From positions 1,984,001 through 2,048,000 of the forward strand of contig NZ_CP060039.1 in NCBI RefSeq assembly GCF_014211915.1: a DNA stretch of 64,000 bases, read 5' to 3'. Below are positions 41,700-49,811 of the stretch, piece after piece (the first letter of the stretch is position 1; each line of letters starts with the position of its first letter). The notes under the pieces are model-generated. The model saw nothing but the letters and a program-made list of their open reading frames with translations, was not told the origin of the DNA and searched no databases. The position numbers and the translations under genes were made by a program. This DNA is from Burkholderia cenocepacia. GTDB lineage: Bacteria; Pseudomonadota; Gammaproteobacteria; Burkholderiales; Burkholderiaceae.

Positions 41700-42929
41700 A
41701 TGGCGCGGGCAATGACGAAGCGACGGGCAACGCAGCCGGCGCGACGTGTTGGCGCGACGCTCGCGCTGGCGGTCGCGGTGACGTGCGCGGCGGCCGGCAT
41801 GGCCACGCGCACGCACGCGGCGGCGGCCGGTGCAGCCGATGCGGCGAGCACGGGATGCAGCGCGGCGTGGCCGCGCTGGGACGCGTTCAAGCGTGATTTC
41901 ATCTCGGCCGACGGCCGCGTGATCGACGTCGGCTCGGCCGATTCGCGCACGGTATCGGAGGGGCAGGCGTATGGACTTTTCTTCGCGCTGGTCGCGAACG
42001 ACCGGCGCATGTTCGACACGATCCTCGCATGGACCGAGAACAACCTCGCGCAGGGCGACCTGAGCGCGCACCTGCCGGCGTGGCTGTGGGGCCGCGCGCC
42101 CGACGGCGCGTGGCGCGTGCTCGACGCGAACCCGGCGTCGGACGCCGACCTGTGGATCGCGTATGCGCTCGTCGAGGCCGGGCGGCTGTGGCACGAGCGC
42201 AGCTATACGGCGCGCGGCGCGCTGCTCGCGAAGCGCGTGCTCGACGCCGAGACGGCGACCGTGCCGGGCCTCGGCCTCACGCTGCTGCCGGGCCCCACCG
42301 GGTTCAAGCTGGCCAACGGCCAATGGCGCGTGAATCCGAGCTATTCGCCGCCGCAGGTGATTCGCGCGCTCGGCGCACGACTGCCCGACGACCGTCGCTG
42401 GGCCGCGCTGGCGTCCAGCACCGCTCGCGTGCTGCTCGACACCGCGCCGAAGGGCTTTTCGCCCGACTGGGCGCTGTATCGCGCGGGCAACGGTTTCGGG
42501 CCCGATCCGCAGACCCATGCGGAAAGCGCGTACAACGCGATCCGCGTGTATCTGTGGGCCGGCATGCTCGACCACGCCGATCCGCTCGCCGCGCCGCTGC
42601 TCGCGAAGTTCGCGCCGTTCGCCGACCATGTCGCCGCGCACGGTGCGCCGCCGGAGAAGGTCGATACGACGACGGGCGTCGCGGGGCCGAACGACGGCAA
42701 CGGCGGCTTCTCCGCGGCCGCCGTGCCGTTTCTCGACGCGCGTGGCCAGCACGCGCTCGCGGATGCCCAGGCGGCCCGCGTCGATACGCTCGCGCGCCAG
42801 TCGGCGCCCGGCTATTACACGAGCGTGCTGACGCTGTTCGGCCTCGGCTGGCGCGACGGCCGCTACCGGTTCGGGGCGGACGGCACGCTCGACACCCGCT
42901 GGGGAGGCCGTTCGTGCGCCGCCCGCTGA
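41700..42929 (+). CDS. bcsZ: periplasmic endo-1,4-beta-glucanase BcsZ (GH8)
   Basis: A 409-residue glycoside hydrolase family 8 cellulase that trims chains during secretion. The signal peptide is VGATLALAVAVTCAAAGMAT, then THAA. The catalytic acid is Glu in RTVSEGQAYGLFFALVAND; the substrate-binding run NPASDADLWIAYALVEAGRL and the region around ESAYNAIRVYLWAGML, where the catalytic base is expected, are present. 3 bp after bcsB; its 3' end overlaps the bcsC start by 16 bp. Confidence 0.95.
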   Translation: MARAMTKRRATQPARRVGATLALAVAVTCAAAGMATRTHAAAAGAADAASTGCSAAWPRWDAFKRDFISADGRVIDVGSADSRTVSEGQAYGLFFALVANDRRMFDTILAWTENNLAQGDLSAHLPAWLWGRAPDGAWRVLDANPASDADLWIAYALVEAGRLWHERSYTARGALLAKRVLDAETATVPGLGLTLLPGPTGFKLANGQWRVNPSYSPPQVIRALGARLPDDRRWAALASSTARVLLDTAPKGFSPDWALYRAGNGFGPDPQTHAESAYNAIRVYLWAGMLDHADPLAAPLLAKFAPFADHVAAHGAPPEKVDTTTGVAGPNDGNGGFSAAAVPFLDARGQHALADAQAARVDTLARQSAPGYYTSVLTLFGLGWRDGRYRFGADGTLDTRWGGRSCAAR

Positions 42930-45900
42930 AGTGTGCCGCGCCGCACGTCGCGGGATTCGCGTGGCTCGCGTCGTCGGTGTGCGCGGCGGCGCCGGGCGCG
43001 GCCTCCGGCGCGGCGATCGCGAACCCGGCGAACCCGGCGACTTCGGCTGCCGCCGATGCGCGGCGCGAGCTCGACACCGCGCGGATGTGGGGCATCAAGC
43101 ATCGCGACGACCTCGCGCGCGATGCGCTGCGCAAGGGCTTGCTGATCGCGCCGGGCGATCCCGAGCTGCTGTCCGAACAGGTGCGTGTGCTGCTGCGGCT
43201 CGGCGACGCGAAAGGCGCGCAGGCGTCGCTGGCGCGGCTGCAGGCGCAGTCGCCGAATGCCGCCGTCACGCAACGGGTGGCCGACGAATACCGCGTCGCG
43301 ACGAGCGGGCGCGGCGAGATGGCGCAGATCCGGCTGCTCGCGCGCAGCGGACGCGCCGACGAGGCGGCCCGACGGATCGTCGCGCTGTTTCCGAACGGCG
43401 CGCCGTCGGGCGCGCTCGGCGCCGAGTACTACCAGATCGTGTCGAATGCGCCGGGCGGGCGCCAGCCGGCGATCGCCGCGCTGCGCCGCGCGGTTGCCGC
43501 CGATCCGCGGGACACGAGCGCGTCGATGGCGCTCGCGCGGCTGTTGAACCAGCGCGACGACACGCGCGCGGAAGCGAACCGGATCGCATGGTCGCTCGCG
43601 AAGCGCGCCGACGCGGACCATACGGAAGCGATGGCGCTGTGGCGGCGCGTGCTGCAGTCGGCCGGCAGCGATCCCGCGTATCTCGATGCGCTGCACGCGT
43701 ATCTCGCGCTCGCGCCGGACGACACCGAATTCCGCGATCGCGCCGCCGGCCTCGACCAGCAGCGCGACGCGCAACGCCGGCTCGAACGCGACCCCGACTA
43801 CATCGCGCAGCAGCGCGGGTTGCAGGCGCTGGCGCGCGGCGACCTGGCCGCCGCCGATCCGCTGCTCGCGCGCGCCGCGCGGGCGCGCCCGGACGACGCC
43901 GATGCGCTGGGCGGGCTCGGCCTGCTGCGTCTGCGCGAAGGGCGGCACGACGAAGCGCGCGCGCTGTTCACGCGGGCCGCGGCGCGTGCGACCGACCAGC
44001 GCGGCAAATGGCAAGGCCTCGCGCGTACCGCGCAGTTCTGGGGGCTGCTCGCCCAAGGCCGCGAAGCGGCCAGTGCGGGCCGCCCGCGCGATGCGGAGCG
44101 CGCCGCGCGTGCGGCGCTCGCGATGCAGCCGGACAACCCGGACGCGAAGCTGCAGCTCGCCGATGCGCTGCTCGCGCAGCGCGACTGGGCACAGGCGGAG
44201 CCGTTGCTGCGCGGCTTGCTGGCCGCGCGTTCGCCGAGCCTGTCGGCCGTGCGCGACACGGCCACGCTGTATGAAAACACCGGCCGCGCGGACCGGATCG
44301 GGCCGCTGCTCGATGCGCTGCAAGGGCGCGTGACGGGCGCCGACGATCGCCGCACGCTCGACGGCCTGCGTGGCGACGTGCTCGCGAACGAGGCGCGCGC
44401 GCTGGCCGACAAGGGCGCGCGCGGGCCGGCCGCGCAACGCTACGAGGCGGCCGTGCGCGCGGCGCCCGATGCGCCGTGGACGCGTTTCGCGCTTGCACGC
44501 CTGTATCGCGACATGGGGTTGCCGCAGCTCGGCCGCACGGTGATGGACGACGGGCTGGCGCTGAGCGATACGCCCGAGATGCGTTACGCGAACGCGCTGT
44601 ACCGCAACTCGCTCGACGATGTCGCGGGCGCTCAAGCCGCGCTGGCACCGGTCGACGACGCGCACCGTTCGGACGGGATGCGCGCGCTGGCGCGCAAGCT
44701 CGATGCGGAAAGCGCGCTGGCCGACGCGCGCGGCGCACATGCCCGCGGCGACCGCGCGGCCTTCGCCGCCACGCTCGCGCACGCGCAGGCGAGCGCGCCG
44801 GACGATCCCGACATGCTCGCCGCGATCGGCGCGCAGTGGATCGACGCGGGCGAACCGGAGCGCGGCCTCGCACCGCTGCGCGACTGGATCGCCGCGCATC
44901 CGCGCGAAGCCGACGCGGACGTGCGGCTGCGCTACGGCGACCTGCTCGGCCGCGCGGGGCGCGACGATGCGCTCGCTGCGTGGCTCGACACGCTGCGCCG
45001 CGACCCGGCGCTGACGCCCGCGCAGACGGCGCGACTGGAGGATCAGTCGCTGCGGCTCGTGCTGCGGCAGACCGACGACGCGATCGCGCGACAGGACTAT
45101 GCGCAGGCGCGCACGCTGCTCGACCGCGCGAGCCCGGCCGGCCGCGCGGACAAGCGTTATGCGCTCGAACTCGCCGATCTCGAACGCGCGCAGGGCCATT
45201 ACGATGCAGCACGCGATGCGCTCGCACCGGTCGTCGCGCGCACGCCGGACGACGCCGATACGCAGCTCGCGCTGGCCCGGATCGACGAGGACAGCGGCAA
45301 CCGTGCCGCCGCGCGCGAGCGCGTGCAGGCCGTGCTGGCGCGCACACCGGACGACGACGTCGACACGCAACTGTCGGCCGTGCGTCGGCTGAACGCGCTG
45401 CGCCGGCCGGACGAAGCCGCGCAGGTGACCGAGCGGCTGCAGGCCGCGTATCCGGCCCGCGCCGACGTGACGGTCGCGGCCGGGCGCGTGGCCGAGGCGC
45501 AGGGCCGCTATGACGACGCGGCGTCGCTGTACCGGTTGTCGCAGTCGCAGGAACGCGCGACGGGCGTGAGCCCGGGCCGCGACGGGCTGACGCCCGCGCA
45601 GGCCGCGTTCGCGGATCTGCAGCAGCGGCGCAATCCCGAGATCGAGACCGGCTGGATACCCGCGTACAAGTCGGGCGACGAAGGCATCTCGTCGTATCGC
45701 GCGCAGCAGGTGCCGATCTACCTGCAGATGCCGATCCGCTACGACGGGCACGTGTTCGCGCAGGTCGACACCGTGCATCTCGATCCGGGCACGCTCGATA
45801 CGAGCGTGCCGGACGCGTATTCGCTCAAGACGTTCGGCACGTACGCGGGGCTCAGGGCGTCGAACGGGCTGCCGCCGCCGTTCCAGCAGAATCCGCAGGC

Positions 45901-46822
45901 GGCCGCGCTGATCGCGAATCCGCCGGGCTCGCTGCACCAGTCGACGACGGGCGTCGCGCTCGGCGCCGGCTATCTGTCCGATACATGGCGCTTCGATCTC
46001 GGCACGTCGCCGCTCGGCTTCCCGGTGCATTACCTGGTGGGCGGCGTGCGCTACCGCTTCGACGCGGGCCCCGCGAGCTTCTCCGTGAATGCGTCGCGGC
46101 GGCCGGAAACGAGCAGCGTGCTGTCGTACGCGGGGATGCGCGACCCGTGGACGGGCGCGGTGTGGGGCGGCGTGCGCCGCGACGGCGTGAATCTGCGCGC
46201 GTCGGTCGACGTCGGCCGCACGAACCTGTTCGCGGAGCTCGGCGCGGGCGTGCTGTCGGGCCGTAACGTCGAACGCAACGCGGAAGTCACGCTGCGCACC
46301 GGCTTCACGGTGCCCGTGTACGAACGCGCAACGATGAAGGTCAGCACGGGGCTGGTCGGCAATGCGTGGCACTACGCGCAGAACCTGCGCTACTACACGT
46401 ACGGGCAGGGCGGTTACTACAGCCCGCAGCGCTATCTGTCGCTCGGCGTGCCGATCGAATGGGCGGGGCGGCACGATGCGCTGTCGTGGGACCTGACCGT
46501 CACGGGCGGGATCTCGAACAGCTACGAGAAGGATTCGCTGTATTACCCGACGCTTTCCGGCCAGCGCGCCGAACAGGTGGCAGCCGGCTTCGTGTACGCG
46601 GGCAGCTCGACGCGCGGCGTGTCGTTCTCGTACGGCGTGAACGGCATCGCGGAATATCGTGTGAACCCGCACCTGAGCGTCGGCGCGCAATTGCACATCG
46701 ACCGGTCGCACGACTATGCGCCGAGCTCGGCGCTCGTGTACCTGCGTTATGCGTTCGACGCGCGCGCGTCGCGCAGCTGGCTCGTCACGCCGACACCCGT
46801 GCGGCTTTATTCGGATTACTAG
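42914..46822 (+). CDS. bcsC: cellulose export outer-membrane protein BcsC
   Basis: A 1302-residue protein: signal peptide, about 900 residues of TPR-type repeats in the periplasm (e.g. ALGGLGLLRLREGRHDEARA) and a C-terminal outer-membrane barrel of about 340 residues (VALGAGYLSDTWRFDLGTSP to VRLYSDY). It exports cellulose, with the repeats binding peptidoglycan and glucan. The start is GTG at 42914 with GGGGAGG 6 bases upstream, inside the end of bcsZ; earlier in-frame sequence is only the shadow of bcsZ. The length agrees with enterobacterial BcsC (about 1150-1300). Confidence 0.94.
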   Translation: MRRPLKCAAPHVAGFAWLASSVCAAAPGAASGAAIANPANPATSAAADARRELDTARMWGIKHRDDLARDALRKGLLIAPGDPELLSEQVRVLLRLGDAKGAQASLARLQAQSPNAAVTQRVADEYRVATSGRGEMAQIRLLARSGRADEAARRIVALFPNGAPSGALGAEYYQIVSNAPGGRQPAIAALRRAVAADPRDTSASMALARLLNQRDDTRAEANRIAWSLAKRADADHTEAMALWRRVLQSAGSDPAYLDALHAYLALAPDDTEFRDRAAGLDQQRDAQRRLERDPDYIAQQRGLQALARGDLAAADPLLARAARARPDDADALGGLGLLRLREGRHDEARALFTRAAARATDQRGKWQGLARTAQFWGLLAQGREAASAGRPRDAERAARAALAMQPDNPDAKLQLADALLAQRDWAQAEPLLRGLLAARSPSLSAVRDTATLYENTGRADRIGPLLDALQGRVTGADDRRTLDGLRGDVLANEARALADKGARGPAAQRYEAAVRAAPDAPWTRFALARLYRDMGLPQLGRTVMDDGLALSDTPEMRYANALYRNSLDDVAGAQAALAPVDDAHRSDGMRALARKLDAESALADARGAHARGDRAAFAATLAHAQASAPDDPDMLAAIGAQWIDAGEPERGLAPLRDWIAAHPREADADVRLRYGDLLGRAGRDDALAAWLDTLRRDPALTPAQTARLEDQSLRLVLRQTDDAIARQDYAQARTLLDRASPAGRADKRYALELADLERAQGHYDAARDALAPVVARTPDDADTQLALARIDEDSGNRAAARERVQAVLARTPDDDVDTQLSAVRRLNALRRPDEAAQVTERLQAAYPARADVTVAAGRVAEAQGRYDDAASLYRLSQSQERATGVSPGRDGLTPAQAAFADLQQRRNPEIETGWIPAYKSGDEGISSYRAQQVPIYLQMPIRYDGHVFAQVDTVHLDPGTLDTSVPDAYSLKTFGTYAGLRASNGLPPPFQQNPQAAALIANPPGSLHQSTTGVALGAGYLSDTWRFDLGTSPLGFPVHYLVGGVRYRFDAGPASFSVNASRRPETSSVLSYAGMRDPWTGAVWGGVRRDGVNLRASVDVGRTNLFAELGAGVLSGRNVERNAEVTLRTGFTVPVYERATMKVSTGLVGNAWHYAQNLRYYTYGQGGYYSPQRYLSLGVPIEWAGRHDALSWDLTVTGGISNSYEKDSLYYPTLSGQRAEQVAAGFVYAGSSTRGVSFSYGVNGIAEYRVNPHLSVGAQLHIDRSHDYAPSSALVYLRYAFDARASRSWLVTPTPVRLYSDY

Positions 46823-46831
46823 GGGAACGCC

Positions 46832-48802
46832 GTGACTACGGAATTCGATGCCACCCGCTCCGCGCCCGGCGCCATTGGCCTGGCCGATCGCCTGCGCGCG
46901 CTGCTGCGCATGGGGCCGGCGGGCGGCCGTGCCGGCGCATCGAGCCGGCTCGCGATCGACGGCCTGCCCGATGCCTGGACGCAACTGGAAGCTGGCGGCC
47001 TTTACGCGATCTACGCGGCCGGCGGTACGCCGGCCTGCGATGCGCTCGTCTGGGAAAGCGCGCGGCAGGCGCGCACGCGCGACGTCACGATCGTGCTGGC
47101 GCGCGATCCGGCGCGCGTCGCCGCGCAGATGGCATCGCTCGGCTTCGCGGGCGGCGCGCAGCCGGCCGGCTGGCCGCGCAACCTGAACGTGCTGGCGATG
47201 CCGGCAGCGGTCGAGCCGTTTGACGACGGTGCCGACGCCGGCGCAGCCGGCAATGCACCGCGCCGCGCGGCGCCGGGCCCGTTCGCGCGGCTGACCGGCG
47301 GCCTGCGCGCGATGAAGCGCTATGGATTTCACGCGCGTTCGCTGTATTTCGTCGAAGGCGCCCAGCGCTGGTTCAGCTGGGACGATCCGGCCGCGCTCGC
47401 GGACGAAGCGCACGCGCTGGCCGACTGGTGCCGCACGCGCCGGATCGCGCTCGTGCTGCTGCTCGACCCTGAGGCGACCCGCGCGGGCGGCGACGCGCGC
47501 GCCGACGATGCGCCGCTCGTGCGCGATGCCGATCGCACGCCGCGCAGCGGCTTCCACGGAATCTGTTCGGGCGTCGCGCAGTTGCAGCGCACGCATGGCG
47601 AACTGCTGTGGGTGATCGATTTCTGGCGCGCGGGCGAGACGCTCGCGGCCGGCGAGGTGCGGCCGCTGCGCTTCGCACCGGGCGGCCGGCTGTCGGCGAG
47701 CGTCGATGGCGGCGCGACCGAGCCGGCACGGCGGATGAAGCTCGCGAGCGACGAGGATCGCGTGGTGGTCAGCCGCGCGGTGCTCGACGGCGCGAGCCGC
47801 GTGCCGGACGGCTGGGAGATCGTCGACGACAACGCGGCCGTCGTCGCCGCGTGCGCGAGCGCGCAGGCCGCGACCGCGGTGCTCGTGTTCCGCTCGCACG
47901 CGCAGCTCGAAGCGCTGTGCGCGGACGTGCACGCGCTGCGCCGGCAGTGCGGCGGCGCGCTGAAGATCGCGGTCGTCGAGCGTGGCGAGGTGCTGCGCCA
48001 GCAGTTCGAGATGCTGGTGCTGAGCGTCGGCGCGAACCGGGTCGTCGCGCGCGACCTGCCCGTCTCGCGGATGCAGGCCGCCGTGCACGCGTTGCACGGC
48101 CAGCTCTACGCGCGGCCCGTCGCGGCCGACTACCGCGCGGCGCTCGCGGCCGCGCTCGGCGATTCGGTGCTCGGTTATCTGCCGGTCGGCGCGTTCTGCC
48201 AGCGGATTCGCGCGGTGCTCGATCGCGGCGCGGTGCTCGCGCTGCCGCACACGCTCGCGAAGCTCACGCTGTTGCCGGGCGTATCGCACGTCGACGCGCT
48301 GCGGCACTGCCGGCCGCGCCGCGCGGGCGACGTCGTGACGGCCGATGCCGGGCACCTGTTCGTATTCCTGTTCGCCTGCGAGCCGGTCGACGCCGAGGAC
48401 GCGCTCGCGCGGATCTTCGAGGTGCCGGTCGATACGCTGTCCGACCGCGTCGTGTGTCTCGGGCAGGGCAGCATCGACACCGAGCTCGGCGCGCTGAAGG
48501 CCGAGAACCGCCGCGCGCCGATCGCCGACTACAGCGACCTGTTCGCGGCGACGCGGCCGGCGGGCGCCGCACGCGCAGCCGCCGCGCCCGTCGAACCCGG
48601 CGCGGCATTGCCCGATGCGGGCGAGGTGAGCGACGCGATCGACGCGATCGATACCGTCGTCGCGCTCGACGCGATCGGCGTGCCGCAGGCGTCCGTGCCC
48701 ATCGCCGTCGACGCGTCGTCGCCGGACCCCGTCATTTCCGCCGCGCGGGCGCGCGGCGCCGTCCGCAGCGCGATGCCGTTGCGCAAGCAGGAGGACGCAT
48801 GA
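46832..48802 (+). CDS. bcsE: cyclic-di-GMP-binding cellulose regulator BcsE
   Basis: A 656-residue cytosolic protein of the BcsE family. The C-terminal GIL domain carries the cyclic-di-GMP-binding RxGD motif in RPRRAGDVVTADAG, followed by HLFVFLFACEPVDAEDALAR. The N-terminal two thirds are receiver-like and degenerate P-loop regions as in the E. coli protein. BcsE recruits BcsF and BcsG and boosts synthesis. GTG start with AGGGGA 6 bases upstream. The stop overlaps the bcsF start (ATGA). Confidence 0.9.
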   Translation: MTTEFDATRSAPGAIGLADRLRALLRMGPAGGRAGASSRLAIDGLPDAWTQLEAGGLYAIYAAGGTPACDALVWESARQARTRDVTIVLARDPARVAAQMASLGFAGGAQPAGWPRNLNVLAMPAAVEPFDDGADAGAAGNAPRRAAPGPFARLTGGLRAMKRYGFHARSLYFVEGAQRWFSWDDPAALADEAHALADWCRTRRIALVLLLDPEATRAGGDARADDAPLVRDADRTPRSGFHGICSGVAQLQRTHGELLWVIDFWRAGETLAAGEVRPLRFAPGGRLSASVDGGATEPARRMKLASDEDRVVVSRAVLDGASRVPDGWEIVDDNAAVVAACASAQAATAVLVFRSHAQLEALCADVHALRRQCGGALKIAVVERGEVLRQQFEMLVLSVGANRVVARDLPVSRMQAAVHALHGQLYARPVAADYRAALAAALGDSVLGYLPVGAFCQRIRAVLDRGAVLALPHTLAKLTLLPGVSHVDALRHCRPRRAGDVVTADAGHLFVFLFACEPVDAEDALARIFEVPVDTLSDRVVCLGQGSIDTELGALKAENRRAPIADYSDLFAATRPAGAARAAAAPVEPGAALPDAGEVSDAIDAIDTVVALDAIGVPQASVPIAVDASSPDPVISAARARGAVRSAMPLRKQEDA

Positions 48803-49035
48803 TCGCGGAACTCGTCATCGGCTTCGTCGTCGGTATCGTGATTGCGGTACCGGTGTGGATCGTCGCGCAGCACCTCGGCATCGGCCGCGGCTTCCATGCG
48901 CCGCGCGGCATCGACCGGCGCGACGCGGTACCGTGCGAGCTCGTGCCGGTCGCGTTGCGCGGCCGTCTGCTGCCGGGCGTCGGCGGCGCCGAAGCCGCCG
49001 AAGCCGGCACTCGCAACAGCAAGGCGGCACGATGA
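48799..49035 (+). CDS. bcsF: small membrane protein BcsF
   Basis: A 78-residue protein with one N-terminal membrane helix (ELVIGFVVGIVIAVPVWIVA) and a cytosolic tail. BcsF links BcsE to the phosphoethanolamine transferase BcsG. GGAGGA stands just before the ATG, and both ends overlap neighbours by 4 bp (ATGA), so translation is coupled with bcsE and bcsQ. The assignment rests on position, size and topology. Confidence 0.85.
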   Translation: MIAELVIGFVVGIVIAVPVWIVAQHLGIGRGFHAPRGIDRRDAVPCELVPVALRGRLLPGVGGAEAAEAGTRNSKAAR

Positions 49036-49811
49036 AGACGATCGCCCTCACGTCGACGACGGGCGGCGCGGGCCGCACGACGCTCGCCGCCGCGCTCGCG
49101 GTGCTGCTCGCGCGTCGCGGCCGGCCGGTCGTGGCCGTCGAATTCGATGCCCAGAACCTGATGGGCGCGACGCTCGGCCTCGATACGCTGGCCGAGCACG
49201 GTCTGGCGCACAGCTTGCTGGGCGGCCCCGAACCGTGGCACGCGCATACGTGGCGCAACGCCGACGGCGTGCTGTTCGTGCCGTACGGGCAAGTCGATGC
49301 GGCCGGCGCCGCCGCGTGCGATGCGCGGCTCGTGGCCGATCCGGCCTGGCTGTCGCGGGCGCTCGACGAAATCGCGTTGCCGGCCGACGGCGTCGTGCTG
49401 GTCGACACCGCGCGCTATCCGTCGCCGCAGGCCGAACAGGCGATCCGGTGCGCTGACCTGACGCTCGTCGTCGTGCCGCCGGAGCCGGTCGCGTGCGCGA
49501 CCACGGCCGCGCGGCTCGGCGCGCTGCGGGCCGGCGGCGGCGAACTGCAGATCGTCGTGAACCGGCTGAATCCGGCGCGTGACATGCAGCGCGACGCGCT
49601 GGCGATGCTGCGCGCGGTCGCGGGGCCGGCGTCGATGCTCGAACAGCGCATCCACGTCGACGCGGCCGTGCCCGAAGCGCTCGCACGCGGCAGCTGGATC
49701 TTCGACGACGCGCCGTATTCGCAGGCGTCGCACGACCTGAACGGCGTCGCGAACTGGGTCGACACGTGGCTGACGGCGGCCGTTGCCGGCCGCGCCGGAG
49801 CCATGCGATGA
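49032..49811 (+). CDS. bcsQ: cellulose synthesis ParA/MinD-type ATPase BcsQ
   Basis: A 259-residue SIMIBI ATPase of the BcsQ (YhjQ) family, needed for polar or active assembly of the synthase. The deviant P-loop is TTGGAGRTTLAAAL, with Arg at the position of the usual Walker Lys; E. coli BcsQ also lacks that Lys. VVAVEFDAQNLMGATLGL and GVVLVDTARYPS are the next nucleotide-site strands. Starts 4 bp before the bcsF end and overlaps bcsA by 4 bp. Confidence 0.92.
   Translation: MKTIALTSTTGGAGRTTLAAALAVLLARRGRPVVAVEFDAQNLMGATLGLDTLAEHGLAHSLLGGPEPWHAHTWRNADGVLFVPYGQVDAAGAAACDARLVADPAWLSRALDEIALPADGVVLVDTARYPSPQAEQAIRCADLTLVVVPPEPVACATTAARLGALRAGGGELQIVVNRLNPARDMQRDALAMLRAVAGPASMLEQRIHVDAAVPEALARGSWIFDDAPYSQASHDLNGVANWVDTWLTAAVAGRAGAMR

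Noticed and set aside
42863..48355. 1830-codon open frame on the minus strand
   Set aside because: Antisense shadow of bcsC and bcsE; Arg/His/Ala-rich translation, no motifs, no ribosome site. Typical of GC-rich DNA.
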